From assembly GCA_947503935.1 (NCBI GenBank), contig CANNFR010000010.1:62001-126000 (forward strand): a stretch of 64,000 nt of DNA, given 5' to 3'. This DNA comes from an uncultured Paracoccaceae bacterium (GTDB lineage: Bacteria > Pseudomonadota > Alphaproteobacteria > Rhodobacterales > Rhodobacteraceae). The notes beneath the pieces are model-generated. The model made no database searches. It saw nothing but the letters and a program-made list of their open reading frames with translations, and was not told the DNA's origin. The stretch's first letter is position 1, and every line of letters begins with the position of its first letter. Below, one piece after another: positions 35,377 to 44,491 of this stretch. A program made the translations under genes and the position numbers.

Positions 35377-36465
35377 ATGTTCGAACAACTGGGATTCGAG
35401 ACTCTGACCCCCGGTGAGGCCGCGATTGGCCTTGGGTTGGCCTTGGGCCTTCTGTTCGGAGCGCTGGCCGAGGTCACGCGGTTTTGCCTGCGCCGTGCGG
35501 TGGCTGGAACCGAGGGTGAGCGCCGAGAGGCGCGCGGTGTCTGGCTGCTGGCGCTGGCGGTGGCGATTGTCGGTGTGCAGGCCGCTGTGGCGGCCGGGTG
35601 GATCGGCTTTGACGGGCACCGCTTTCTGGCGGCCGACTTGCCCTGGCTGGCGATCCTGACCGGCGGCGCGCTGTTCGGCGCGGGCATGGTGCTGACGCGC
35701 GGCTGCGTGTCGCGGCTGACGGTGCTGTCGGGCACCGGCAACTTGCGCGCTGTGCTGGTTCTGCTGGTCTTTGCCGCCGTTGCCCATGCGACATTGAAGG
35801 GCGTTCTGGCCCCGGTGCGAACAGCGCTCGGGTCGGTCACACTGCCGCTGGGCGAGGGGGCCTCTCTGGCCGGGCTGCCTGGTGGAGCGATGCTCTGGGC
35901 GGGCCTTCTGGCCGTGGTCGCGCTGGGGGTTGCCCTACGCTCCGGCGCCTCGGCACGCAATATGGTCCTTGCCGCCGGCATTGGCCTCTTGGCCGTGGCG
36001 GGCTGGGTCGGGACGGGCTATGTACTCTATGACGATTTCGATCCGATCGCGATGGAAAGCCTGTCCTTCACCTCCCCCTCGGCCGAAACCCTGTTCTGGG
36101 TGGTGGCCTCCACCTCGATCCCTGCCGGGTTTGGTACTGGGCTGGTGGGCGGTGTCGTGGCCGGGGCGCTGATGATGTCGCTGATCGGCGGCCGGTTCCG
36201 CTGGCAAAGCTTCGAAAGCCCGGCCCAGACCGGGCGCTATCTGGCCGGCGCGGCGTTGATGGGTATGGGCGGTGTATTGGCGGGGGGCTGCACATTGGGC
36301 GCGGGCCTGTCCGGAGTGCCGATGCTATCGGTGGCCGCTATGCTGGCCTTGGCTGCGATTGTCGCGGGCGCGCGTCTGACGGCGATGGGCCTGGGCGAGC
36401 TTACTCGACCGATTTCCGGATCCGCCGGATCACCAGCCAGACCAGCAGCACTACCGGCGGAGTGA
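35377..36465 (+). CDS. YeeE/YedE (TsuA-like) sulfur-compound transporter
   Basis: Inner-membrane protein of about nine hydrophobic segments in 362 residues. Cysteine-containing motifs FGAGMVLTRGCVSRLTVLSG in the first half and MGGVLAGGCTLGAGLSGVP in the second are the paired cysteine loops that pass thiosulfate in TsuA. The last 65 bases overlap the 3' end of the convergent DUF3422 gene; the C-terminal residues in that overlap (Pro/Ala/Ser-rich) are not membrane-like. Substrate may be thiosulfate or another sulfur anion (inference). Confidence 0.88.
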   Translation: MFEQLGFETLTPGEAAIGLGLALGLLFGALAEVTRFCLRRAVAGTEGERREARGVWLLALAVAIVGVQAAVAAGWIGFDGHRFLAADLPWLAILTGGALFGAGMVLTRGCVSRLTVLSGTGNLRAVLVLLVFAAVAHATLKGVLAPVRTALGSVTLPLGEGASLAGLPGGAMLWAGLLAVVALGVALRSGASARNMVLAAGIGLLAVAGWVGTGYVLYDDFDPIAMESLSFTSPSAETLFWVVASTSIPAGFGTGLVGGVVAGALMMSLIGGRFRWQSFESPAQTGRYLAGAALMGMGGVLAGGCTLGAGLSGVPMLSVAAMLALAAIVAGARLTAMGLGELTRPISGSAGSPARPAALPAE

Positions 36466-37681
36466 GCGCGGCGGTGATGATCCCGCGCGAGACGCCCATC
36501 GGGTCGGCCACGGGGTAGACCAGATAGGCCAGAAGGTTCATCGCGTAATAGCTGATCGCGACGACTGAGAACCCCTCGACCGTCTTTTGCAGGCGCAATT
36601 GAAGTGCGGCCCGCCGATCCATGCTTTCCAAGAGGTCCTGGTTCTGCGCCGAGCGTTCCACATCGACCCGCGTGCGCAGCAACTCTCCCGCGCGCTGGGC
36701 GGCCTCGGCCATGTTGCGCAGGCGCCGCTCGGTCGATTTGACGGTGCGCATGGCCGGGTCAAAGCGGCGCGCCATGAATTCGGCGAATGTCTGGCGGCCG
36801 TCGAACCGCTCTTCGCGCAGAACCGCGACACGCTGGTTGACCAGCGCCTCATAGGCTCCGGTGGCGCCGAAGCGGAAGGTCGACTGGGCGATCATGTTCT
36901 CCAGCTCGGCCGAGATGTTCAAAAGCTGGCGCAGCGTCGCCTCTGGCTTGGCGATATCGCCGCACATATCGGCGACGACGGATGTCATCTCATCATCCAG
37001 GGGGCCCATCCGCGCCGACAGATCGCGCGCGCGCGACAGGCCCAGCATCGACATCGTCTTGTAGGTCTCGATCTCGCAGAGCCGCTGCACGATGCGCCCG
37101 ATGCGCCGTGACCCGGTATCTTTCCGCACGAAGACGCCAAAACGCATATGCCCCGCCGGATCGATGCGAAAATCGCCCGAGATGATCGCAGCCCCGTCCA
37201 GCACGTGTGAGACCGCGAGGCTTTCGGCGACATACCAATCGTCGATCTTGTCGCGTGCCGAGGCCTCGTCCTCGATGATCTCAACCCGGATCAGGGCCGA
37301 GGTGATGCGCACCCCCGGCGCATTTGCCAGCCAATCCTCGGGGAACAGCTTGAAAGTTTCCGCATCGAAGGGCTTCTCGGCGGTATCATTGCCGAACAGC
37401 GTGTAGGTCACGAATTCGGTATGGCTTTCCCATTTTAGCTGATGCTTGCCGATCTGCCCGAAATAATGCGTGGCCCCCGGCTGGGGATGCGCCGCGCCGA
37501 ACCGGTCAAGCAGGTTCAGAAGATGCGCGCGGTCGGCCTCGCGGTCGCGGCCCGCGGCATCCTCGGGCTGCTTGATCGCCAGATAGGCGGCCCGACATGG
37601 CGCCTCGAGCGACGGGAAGGGTCTGGCATGCAGCTCATTCGAGAGCGGATAGCGCAGCGGATGGTCTTGGATGGGCGGCAT
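36401..37681 (-). CDS. DUF3422 membrane protein
   Basis: A 426-residue protein of the alphaproteobacterial DUF3422 family. The N terminus, HPLRYPLSNELHARPFPSLE, is highly characteristic. The middle is soluble with a long helical region near residues 250-350, and two membrane segments end the protein (near 375-393 and 400-418). It is an inner-membrane protein of unknown function. Its 3' end overlaps that of the YeeE/YedE gene by 65 bases. Confidence 0.93.
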   Translation of the reverse strand: MPPIQDHPLRYPLSNELHARPFPSLEAPCRAAYLAIKQPEDAAGRDREADRAHLLNLLDRFGAAHPQPGATHYFGQIGKHQLKWESHTEFVTYTLFGNDTAEKPFDAETFKLFPEDWLANAPGVRITSALIRVEIIEDEASARDKIDDWYVAESLAVSHVLDGAAIISGDFRIDPAGHMRFGVFVRKDTGSRRIGRIVQRLCEIETYKTMSMLGLSRARDLSARMGPLDDEMTSVVADMCGDIAKPEATLRQLLNISAELENMIAQSTFRFGATGAYEALVNQRVAVLREERFDGRQTFAEFMARRFDPAMRTVKSTERRLRNMAEAAQRAGELLRTRVDVERSAQNQDLLESMDRRAALQLRLQKTVEGFSVVAISYYAMNLLAYLVYPVADPMGVSRGIITAALTPPVVLLVWLVIRRIRKSVE

Positions 37682-37797
37682 GGGGCAGGGAACCTTTTCC
37701 AGCGTCTGCCATAAAGCTTAGCCCCTTTCGGACCACTGTAAACGGCGTCGCGGGGCATACAATGGTGCACTTGCATCTGTGCGACACCCGGGGGCGC

Positions 37798-38367
37798 CTA
37801 GAAAAACAGCAGCCAGTTCCGCGCGACGTAAAGTTCGGCGGCGAAAAGACCGGCCCAGAGGATACGCAAGCCCCAATGCCTGTAGCGCCGAAACAGCGCG
37901 ACCGCGCTGATCGCCGCGGCCGTGATCGTGAACGGCACCAGCCAGGCGGCATAATGGCGGCTGTCCCAATAGCTGACCGGACTTTCAAAACGCCAGGTGG
38001 TGAGCGGCCAGAAATGCATGCGGGCATCGTCGTGATGCATCGCGAAATCGGTGGCCAAGTGGATAAGGCCCGCCGCCGCGAAGGCGATCCAGACCGGCGC
38101 CTGCCGCCAAAGCGCCAGCCCCAGGATCGCGCCCCAGATCAGAAAGGAATTGTCGATCCCAAAGATCGTCTGCCAGGCGGGCGAGAAATAAAGCTCGTCA
38201 AAGACCACATCGGGCGGGATCTGCAGGATGAAAAGCGAGATACCGGCCAGAAGATACAGTGACAGATCGGGCAAGAGCGCTCCGGCCAGCGCGGCCAGCA
38301 GCATCCGACGCTCGGTCGGGTGGGCAAAAAGCGCGCCGCCGACCAGAAGATGTGCGGGCGTGTTCAT
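37798..38367 (-). CDS. YdjM-like (DUF457) membrane metal-dependent hydrolase family
   Basis: A 189-residue protein with about five hydrophobic segments. The N-terminal MNTPAHLLVGGALFAHP and the GALLPDLSLYLL block carry the histidine and aspartate pattern of the inner-membrane DUF457 group; LIHLATDFAMHHDD and the ensuing histidines supply further potential metal ligands. Enzyme activity has not been shown for most members. Some genomes mislabel these proteins as cobalamin-biosynthesis proteins. Confidence 0.75.
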   Translation of the reverse strand: MNTPAHLLVGGALFAHPTERRMLLAALAGALLPDLSLYLLAGISLFILQIPPDVVFDELYFSPAWQTIFGIDNSFLIWGAILGLALWRQAPVWIAFAAAGLIHLATDFAMHHDDARMHFWPLTTWRFESPVSYWDSRHYAAWLVPFTITAAAISAVALFRRYRHWGLRILWAGLFAAELYVARNWLLFF

Positions 38368-38519
38368 CGGGCCCGGTCTGTCATGGGGGCGTCGCCAGAA
38401 TGGATGCAGGTTTCATCGCCGGCAGGTTAGGGCGAATGCCGGGCGCGGTAAATGGCGCGTTCGCATCCGTCACTTCCCCCGGCCATCGTGGCGCCCAGAT
38501 CGGCAAGGGGCGGCCCGAA

Positions 38520-38541
38520 CGCCCCCGCTTTTGCGGGGGCG
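38520..38541. terminator. GC-rich hairpin downstream of a small exported-protein gene
   Basis: CGCCCCCGC and GCGGGGGCG form a perfect 9-bp stem with a TTTT loop, 38 bases beyond the stop of the minus-strand gene at 38579. No T run follows in that direction, so termination is possible but not clear. Confidence 0.45.
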
Positions 38542-38578
38542 TGAGATCATCACGTGCGCCGCAAGGCGCGCAATCGGA

Positions 38579-38845
38579 TCAGTTCGCGCCCCAGCGCCGC
38601 TGCCAGGAGCGGCGCTCATGCCGGTCCATGCGTGGGGTGACCTCGATCCCGCGGCGGTCCAGCCGGGATTCGCGCCGGTCGATCCGGTCTTCGATCACAT
38701 CCAGGGGGCCATGATCGACCCGCTCGTCCAGGCGGCTTTCAAGCCAGTCCAGCCGGTCTTCAGCGCGGTCCGCGGGTCCGGCGCTGGCGGCGGACGCGGT
38801 CATCGCCAGGGCACAGGCGGCAAGTACAGGTATCAAGGGCTTCAT
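38579..38845 (-). CDS. Small exported protein rich in charged repeats
   Basis: An 88-residue product with a signal peptide (about 1-22, ending ASA-G). The mature part is almost all charged and repeats the unit (R/E)DR-D-ES-L-R, as in RAEDRLDWLESRLDERVD and EDRIDRRESRLDRRGIE, likely a single amphipathic or coiled helix in the periplasm. The start at 38845 has GGAGG five bases upstream; the ATG at 38860 would put that site inside the gene. Function unknown. Confidence 0.72.
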   Translation of the reverse strand: MKPLIPVLAACALAMTASAASAGPADRAEDRLDWLESRLDERVDHGPLDVIEDRIDRRESRLDRRGIEVTPRMDRHERRSWQRRWGAN

Positions 38846-38917
38846 CAGATCCTCCATCATGGTTGACAGAGGTTCTACGCAGGCGCGGCGGATTTCCGTC
38901 GCGCCTGCGGATCGCGT

Positions 38918-40357
38918 TCAGTCGATTTTCGGCAGAAGCGAGTCGACGCTGGCTTTCGCGTCGCCATAGAACATCCGTGTATTGTCCTTGTAGAACAGCG
39001 GGTTCTCGATGCCGGAATAGCCCGTGCCCTGACCGCGTTTCGACACGAAGACCTGCTTGGCCTTCCACACTTCCAGAACCGGCATGCCCGCGATGGGCGA
39101 ATTGGGGTCTTCCTGCGCGGCGGGGTTCACGATGTCGTTCGAGCCGATGATGATCGCCACATCGGTCGAGGGGAAATCGTCATTGATCTCGTCCATCTCC
39201 AGCACGATGTCATAGGGCACCTTGGCTTCGGCCAGAAGCACGTTCATATGGCCCGGCAGCCGCCCCGCCACGGGATGGATGCCGAAGCGCACAGTCTTGC
39301 CCTTGGCGCGCAGCTTGCGCGTCAGTTCCGCCACCGCCTGCTGGGCCTGCGCCACCGCCATCCCATAGCCCGGCACGATGATCACGCTGTCAGCCTCGTT
39401 CAGGGCCGAGGCGACACCATCGGCATCGATGGCGATCTGCTCGCCCTCGATTTCGGCCGCGGGGCCACCGGTGCCGCCGAAGCCTCCAAGGATCACGCTG
39501 ATGAACGACCGGTTCATCGCCTTGCACATGATGTAGGACAGGATCGCACCTGACGAGCCCACCAGCGCGCCCACAACGATCAGAAGGTCGTTGCCCAGCG
39601 AAAACCCGATCGCCGCCGCCGCCCAGCCGGAATAGGAGTTCAGCATCGAGACGACCACTGGCATATCCGCCCCGCCGATCCCCATGATCAGGTGATAGCC
39701 GATGAAAAGGGCGGCCAGTGTCATGAGGAACAGGGGCACAAACCCGCCCGTGTTGAAGTACCAGATCAGGCACAAGACCGACAAAGCCGCCGCAGCGGCG
39801 TTCAGCATATGGCCGCCGGGCAGTTTCTTGGCGGCCGAGTCGACGCGGCCCGAAAGCTTGCCATAGGCGATGACCGACCCGGTAAAGGTGATCGCCCCGA
39901 TGAAGATGCCCAGGAACAGCTCGATCCTGAGGATGTTCAGCTCGACCGTGGTCTTCTTGGCGATCAACTGCGCGAAGGTTCCCAGGGTTGAGGTATCCCG
40001 ACCCATCACAAGCGCATGGCCGACATTCCCGATCTCAAAATGCGCGTTGAAGCCGACGAAGACGGCGGCCAGGCCCACCAGCGAATGCATCGCAGCCACA
40101 AGCTCGGGCATCTGCGTCATCTGCACCCGCATCGCCAGCTGATAGCCGATGACCCCGCCCGCGCCGATCAGTACCAGCGACAAGAGCCAAAGGCCCGAGC
40201 CCGGGCCAATCAGCGTGGCGAAGACCGCCAGCGCCATGCCGACGATGCCGTACCAGACGGCGCGCTTGGCGCTTTCCTGGTTCGACAGCCCGCCAAGCGC
40301 CAGAATGAAAAGGACGGCTGCGACGACATAAGCCGCTGTGGTGAAACCAAAATCCAT
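38918..40357 (-). CDS. pntB: NAD(P) transhydrogenase subunit beta
   Basis: Forms with PntA the proton-driven transhydrogenase that makes NADPH from NADH. The 479-residue product has about nine membrane segments and a C-terminal NADP-binding domain with [40 protein letters not shown] and the [16 protein letters not shown] ending. It starts 12 bases after the pntA stop, in an operon. Confidence 0.97.
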   Translation of the reverse strand: MDFGFTTAAYVVAAVLFILALGGLSNQESAKRAVWYGIVGMALAVFATLIGPGSGLWLLSLVLIGAGGVIGYQLAMRVQMTQMPELVAAMHSLVGLAAVFVGFNAHFEIGNVGHALVMGRDTSTLGTFAQLIAKKTTVELNILRIELFLGIFIGAITFTGSVIAYGKLSGRVDSAAKKLPGGHMLNAAAAALSVLCLIWYFNTGGFVPLFLMTLAALFIGYHLIMGIGGADMPVVVSMLNSYSGWAAAAIGFSLGNDLLIVVGALVGSSGAILSYIMCKAMNRSFISVILGGFGGTGGPAAEIEGEQIAIDADGVASALNEADSVIIVPGYGMAVAQAQQAVAELTRKLRAKGKTVRFGIHPVAGRLPGHMNVLLAEAKVPYDIVLEMDEINDDFPSTDVAIIIGSNDIVNPAAQEDPNSPIAGMPVLEVWKAKQVFVSKRGQGTGYSGIENPLFYKDNTRMFYGDAKASVDSLLPKID

Positions 40358-40369
40358 GTGCCCGCCCCT

Positions 40370-41941
40370 TTACGACTTCTGGAACATGGCAAGCATGCGC
40401 CGTGTCACGAGGAAACCCCCGAAGATGTTGATGCCCGCCATGAAGACGGCAAGCGCGGAGAGCAAGATCACAAGGTACGAGCCCGATCCGATCTGCATCA
40501 GCGCGCCCACGATGATGATCGATGAGATCGCGTTGGTGATCGACATCAGCGGTGTGTGAAGCGAATGCGCGACGCCCCAGATCACCTGGAAGCCCACGAA
40601 AACCGCCAGCACGAAGACGATGAAATGCTGCAGGAACGAGGGCGGCGCGACGAGGCCAACCAGCAGCATCAAAATGCCGCCGACGCCCAATAGCGTGACC
40701 TGATTGCGGGTCTGCTGCTTGAAGGCCGCGATCTCCTGCGCGCGTCTCTCCTCAACCGTCAGTTCCTTGGCCTTTTCCTTCTTCGGCGCCGCCGCGATGG
40801 CCTGCACCTTCGGTTTCGGCGGCGGATAGGTCACCTTGCCCTTGTAGGTCGCCGTCGCGCCGCGGATCACGTCGTCGTCCATGTTGTGGACGATCTTGCC
40901 GTCCTTCCCGGGCGTCAGATCGGTCAGCATGTGACGGACGTTGTTGGCGTAAAGGGTCGAGCTTTGGGCCGCCATGCGGCTGGCAAAGTCGGTATAGCCG
41001 ACGATGGTCACGCCATTGTCGCTGACGATCTTCTCGTCCTTCTGGGTCAGCTCGCAATTGCCGCCCTGCTCGGCGGCCAGATCGACGATGACCGATCCGG
41101 GCTTCATCGCCTCGACCATGTCCTTGGTCCAGAGCACCGGGGCAGGGCGCCCGGGGATCAGCGCCGTGGTGATGACGATGTCCATCTCGGGCGCCAGTTC
41201 GCGGAATTTCTCAAGCTGCTTTTCCCGGAATTCGGGCGAGGAGGGCGCCGCGTAGCCGCCGGTTCCGGCGCTGTCCTGCGTGTCCTCGAAATCGAGGTAG
41301 ACGAATTCCGCGCCCATGCTTTCGATCTGCTCGGCCACTTCGGGCCGCACGTCGAAGGCATAGGTAATTGCGCCCAGCGAGGTCGAGGTTCCGATCGCGG
41401 CAAGTCCGGCCACACCGGCGCCCACGACCAGCACCTTGGCCGGCGGCACTTTGCCCGCGGCCGTCACCTGGCCTGTGAAGAAGCGGCCGAAATTGTTGCC
41501 CGCCTCGATCACCGCGCGGTAGCCCGCGATATTGGCCATGGAGCTTAGCGCATCCATCTTCTGCGCCCGGCTGATCCGCGGCACCATGTCCATCGCGATG
41601 ACGTGGGCGCCTTTGCTGTTGGCAAGCTCCATCAGCTTTTCGTTCTGGCCGGGATAGAAGAAGGAAATCAGCGTCTTGCCCTTGGTCAGGCGCTTGGCTT
41701 CGGTCTCGGTGGGCGGGCGGACCTTGGCGATCACGTCGGCGCCTTTCCAGACGCTGGCGGTGGTCTTCAGAACCTGCACGCCCGCCTCTTTGTAGGCGGC
41801 GTCCGAAAACCCCGCGGCGGCGCCGGCGCCGGCCTCGATCACGCAGTCATGGCCCAGCTTTTGCAGATCGCGCGCGCTGGCCGGTGTCATCGCCACCCGG
41901 GCCTCGCCCTCGAAGACTTCCTTCGGTACCCCGATTTTCAC
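40370..41941 (-). CDS. pntA: NAD(P) transhydrogenase subunit alpha
   Basis: NAD-binding partner of PntB. The 523-residue product is the full-length form: N-terminal [20 protein letters not shown], the NAD-site region [16 protein letters not shown], the alanine-dehydrogenase-like mid domain, a lysine/proline linker near 390-410 and four C-terminal membrane segments. The start is GTG at 41941. In some alphaproteobacteria the alpha chain is split in two; here it is not. Confidence 0.97.
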   Translation of the reverse strand: MKIGVPKEVFEGEARVAMTPASARDLQKLGHDCVIEAGAGAAAGFSDAAYKEAGVQVLKTTASVWKGADVIAKVRPPTETEAKRLTKGKTLISFFYPGQNEKLMELANSKGAHVIAMDMVPRISRAQKMDALSSMANIAGYRAVIEAGNNFGRFFTGQVTAAGKVPPAKVLVVGAGVAGLAAIGTSTSLGAITYAFDVRPEVAEQIESMGAEFVYLDFEDTQDSAGTGGYAAPSSPEFREKQLEKFRELAPEMDIVITTALIPGRPAPVLWTKDMVEAMKPGSVIVDLAAEQGGNCELTQKDEKIVSDNGVTIVGYTDFASRMAAQSSTLYANNVRHMLTDLTPGKDGKIVHNMDDDVIRGATATYKGKVTYPPPKPKVQAIAAAPKKEKAKELTVEERRAQEIAAFKQQTRNQVTLLGVGGILMLLVGLVAPPSFLQHFIVFVLAVFVGFQVIWGVAHSLHTPLMSITNAISSIIIVGALMQIGSGSYLVILLSALAVFMAGINIFGGFLVTRRMLAMFQKS

Positions 41942-42053
41942 GTCAGCATCCCCCTGTCGTCTGTTGCGCGCGGAAGATGCGCGCGCGGTTTCAGACTCAA
42001 TAGCCCGCGCAACTTTCGTTCACAAGCGCGCCGTGGCATGAAATCCCGTTTCG

Positions 42054-42497
42054 TCACGCCCAGCGCCGTGTGCGGGCAGCCCAAGCCTCAAACTCTGGTC
42101 CGAAGGCGGCGCGCAGGCGGGCCTCTTCGGGTTTGATGAAGCGCGCGGTGATCACGGCCATGAAGACCGGCACCAGCAGAAGCGAGGGCCAGGCCCCCCA
42201 GCGCAGGCAGAGCCCGGCCAGGATGATCACATCGGCCAGATAGATCGGGTTGCGTGAGACCCGGTAGATCCCGGTGGTGATCAGCGCCGAGGGCGCCTGA
42301 TGCGGGATCACGCTGGTCCGGTGGCGGCGGAATTCCACGAAAGAGGTGCCCATGATGACCAGACCAAGCCCAACCAGCGCGCCCCCGATCCACGGCGCTG
42401 CGCCGCCCAGGGGCAGCAGCCAAGCCTGCACGCCTGCAAGCCCCGCAAAAAGCGCCAGCCAGACCGGGGGCAGATCGATCATCTCCTTCGCGGTCAT
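42054..42497 (-). CDS. Isoprenylcysteine carboxylmethyltransferase-family membrane protein
   Basis: A 147-residue inner-membrane protein with about four hydrophobic segments. ITTGIYRVSRNPIYLADVII and the RFIKPEEARLRAAFGPEFEA ending are the conserved block of ICMT/PEMT-type methyltransferases. The substrate is unknown in bacteria. It is transcribed away from the SDR gene. Confidence 0.88.
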   Translation of the reverse strand: MTAKEMIDLPPVWLALFAGLAGVQAWLLPLGGAAPWIGGALVGLGLVIMGTSFVEFRRHRTSVIPHQAPSALITTGIYRVSRNPIYLADVIILAGLCLRWGAWPSLLLVPVFMAVITARFIKPEEARLRAAFGPEFEAWAARTRRWA

Positions 42498-42603
42498 GAC
42501 GTTATCTCCCCCAATACTCTTCAGTGCGGTGTAACGGCGCCAGCCGGGGCTGGCCTGTCGGCCCGTCCCAAACTAGACTTCCACAACAACCGGGAGGATC
42601 GCA

Positions 42604-43362
42604 ATGACATTGACAGGGCGCCATGCGCTGGTCACCGGCGGGGGCACGGGGATCGGCCTGGCCATCGCCAAGGCGTTGGCGGGGGCAGGTGCTCAGGTGA
42701 CGATCACCGGACGGCGGCTGGAGGTGCTGCAGGAGGCGGCCCAAGCCCAGGCGCAGCTGCACCCCCTGACCATGGATGTGGCCGAGGAGGAGAGCGTCGT
42801 GGGAGGCGTGGCCGAGGCCGCAAGCGCCCGTGGGCCGGTGACGATCTGCGTGGCCAATGCGGGCATCGCCGAAGGCCGGTCTCTGCCCAAAACCGATCTC
42901 GCCTTCTGGCGCCGGATGATGGCGATCAACCTCGATGGCGCGTTCCTGACGATCCGCGAATGCCTGCCCGCCATGAAGGACGCCGGCTGGGGGCGGGTGC
43001 TGGCCGTGTCGTCGATCGCCGGTGTGCGCGGCCTGAAAGGCGCGCCGACCTACAGCGCGTCAAAGCACGGCATGGTGGGCCTGATCCGCGCGCTGTCCGA
43101 AGATTACGCGGGCACGGGCCTGACCTTCAACGCGCTCTGCCCGGCCTATGTCGATACCGAAATCGTCAGCCGCAACATCGGCGCGATCTCGACCCGGGCG
43201 GGCGTCAGCGAGGCCGATGCGCTCGCGATGATGGTCGGCCAGAACCGCCACGGCCGCCTAATCGCGCCTGAGGAAGTGGCGGCGGCGGCACTCTGGCTTT
43301 GTTCCCCCGGATCAGAGAGCGTGAACGGCCAGACGATCGAGATTGCGGGCGGGCAGGCCTGA
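42604..43362 (+). CDS. Short-chain dehydrogenase/reductase
   Basis: A 252-residue NAD(P)-dependent oxidoreductase. Cofactor motif VTGGGTGIG, structural NAGI motif, the active-site serine in AVSSIAGVRG and the YSASKHG catalytic pair are in the right order. C-terminal SVNGQTIEIAGGQA is typical. The sequence is closer to 3-hydroxyacyl-CoA-type dehydrogenases than to sugar reductases, but substrate is uncertain. It is followed on the same strand by an exported hypothetical protein with a 65-base gap. Confidence 0.92.
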   Translation: MTLTGRHALVTGGGTGIGLAIAKALAGAGAQVTITGRRLEVLQEAAQAQAQLHPLTMDVAEEESVVGGVAEAASARGPVTICVANAGIAEGRSLPKTDLAFWRRMMAINLDGAFLTIRECLPAMKDAGWGRVLAVSSIAGVRGLKGAPTYSASKHGMVGLIRALSEDYAGTGLTFNALCPAYVDTEIVSRNIGAISTRAGVSEADALAMMVGQNRHGRLIAPEEVAAAALWLCSPGSESVNGQTIEIAGGQA

Positions 43363-43427
43363 TTGATTGACGCGGCCAGACCGGCGCGTCAGAAGGGCCT
43401 CCGAGCACGCGATGAGGGGGCAGTTCG

Positions 43428-44321
43428 ATGCGAAAATGGGTGTTGGCCGGAGGCGCCCTGCTGGCGATTGCGGGCGTGGCGGCCTTTATCGTGGTCCGGC
43501 AGGGGCCCGTGGTTGTCGCGCAGACGCCTGAAGATACGGCCCAAGCAGTGGCCGAGGCGCCCGCACCGGGCTGCGACTTGGTCAATCGCGGCGGTCTCGG
43601 GCCGACAACCGAAGTCGGGTTCTTCAAATCTTACCCCGAGCCGTTTGGCAGTATCGGTGACCTGAATGTTGGCCTTCCGTTGCAGGCGGCCTGCGACACC
43701 GCCGAGGCGGCGGGATTCGTGCAGACCGATGACACGGATCGCTATATCTCGCTCTGGCTCGGCGCGAACGGCATGCCGGACGACACGGCCCGCTTCACCT
43801 ATGCCGTGCGTCTGAGCGGACAGGCCGTGAACCCGTTCGATGGCACCGAGACGCGGGCACGGTTTCACCTGCAGGCCTCGACGCCGCTGACGCGCTCGAA
43901 GGTCGAAATCCTGACGGCCTGGTTCGACTATGCCGGTGCCACCACGCATGAGGCGTGGCAGGCGCAGATGACCGCCTATTTCGGCACGCCGTCGCAGGTG
44001 GCGGGCAATGGGCGGATCTACTGGGTGATCTCGCGCGATAGGCTTGACCCGAGACCCCCGCACGAGGTGTGCAACGGCGACATCGTGGATGTCACCGAAT
44101 GGCATCCGGAAACGCCATCGCCTCGTGACCGGCTGCCTGAGCATAACGGCATCGACTGCCAATTGGTGGTGGTGGCCTATGATTACGTCAGCGAGGGCGC
44201 CGCGCCGGGGATGATCTCGGGCGCGCGGATCGACATCTTCGACGTGGCCGGCATCGCCGCCAATCGCAGGATTGAGGCCGGGGAGGTGTTCGAGATGGAA
44301 AACACGCCGCGCGGTCAGTGA
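43428..44321 (+). CDS. Hypothetical exported or membrane-anchored protein
   Basis: Family not recognised. The 297-residue product begins with a hydrophobic segment (about residues 5-24) ending near VVVAQ, perhaps a signal anchor, then a Thr/Glu/Ala linker and a compact domain with cysteines at GCDLVNRGG, AACDTAEAAG, EVCNGD and DCQLVVVAYDYVSEG. GAGGGGG lies ahead of the ATG. No neighbouring gene explains its role. Confidence 0.68.
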   Translation: MRKWVLAGGALLAIAGVAAFIVVRQGPVVVAQTPEDTAQAVAEAPAPGCDLVNRGGLGPTTEVGFFKSYPEPFGSIGDLNVGLPLQAACDTAEAAGFVQTDDTDRYISLWLGANGMPDDTARFTYAVRLSGQAVNPFDGTETRARFHLQASTPLTRSKVEILTAWFDYAGATTHEAWQAQMTAYFGTPSQVAGNGRIYWVISRDRLDPRPPHEVCNGDIVDVTEWHPETPSPRDRLPEHNGIDCQLVVVAYDYVSEGAAPGMISGARIDIFDVAGIAANRRIEAGEVFEMENTPRGQ

Positions 44322-44349
44322 TTGGGTCGGGGCCCTCCCGCCCCTCGTC

Positions 44350-44403
44350 GCGGATCAAAGATCCGCTCCTCGCGTTGGGCCGGGCGCGGGCTGACGCCCG
44401 CGC
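44350..44403. repeat. Two adjacent perfect palindromes before kynU
   Basis: GCGGATC/GATCCGC (44350-44356 and 44360-44366, loop AAA) is followed by GCGCGGGC/GCCCGCGC (44384-44391 and 44396-44403, loop TGAC). Both can fold on either strand. They lie in the 170-base gap between the exported protein gene and kynU, and could be a transcription-ending structure of the former or a dispersed intergenic palindrome. Confidence 0.6.
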
Positions 44404-44491
44404 GGTCGGCGCCCCGTGCGGCCGTGCCGGGACGGCTTGACCCGGATGATTGGAGCGGTCACTCCTCAAGGGGCTGAGGAGGCCCTCCAAG

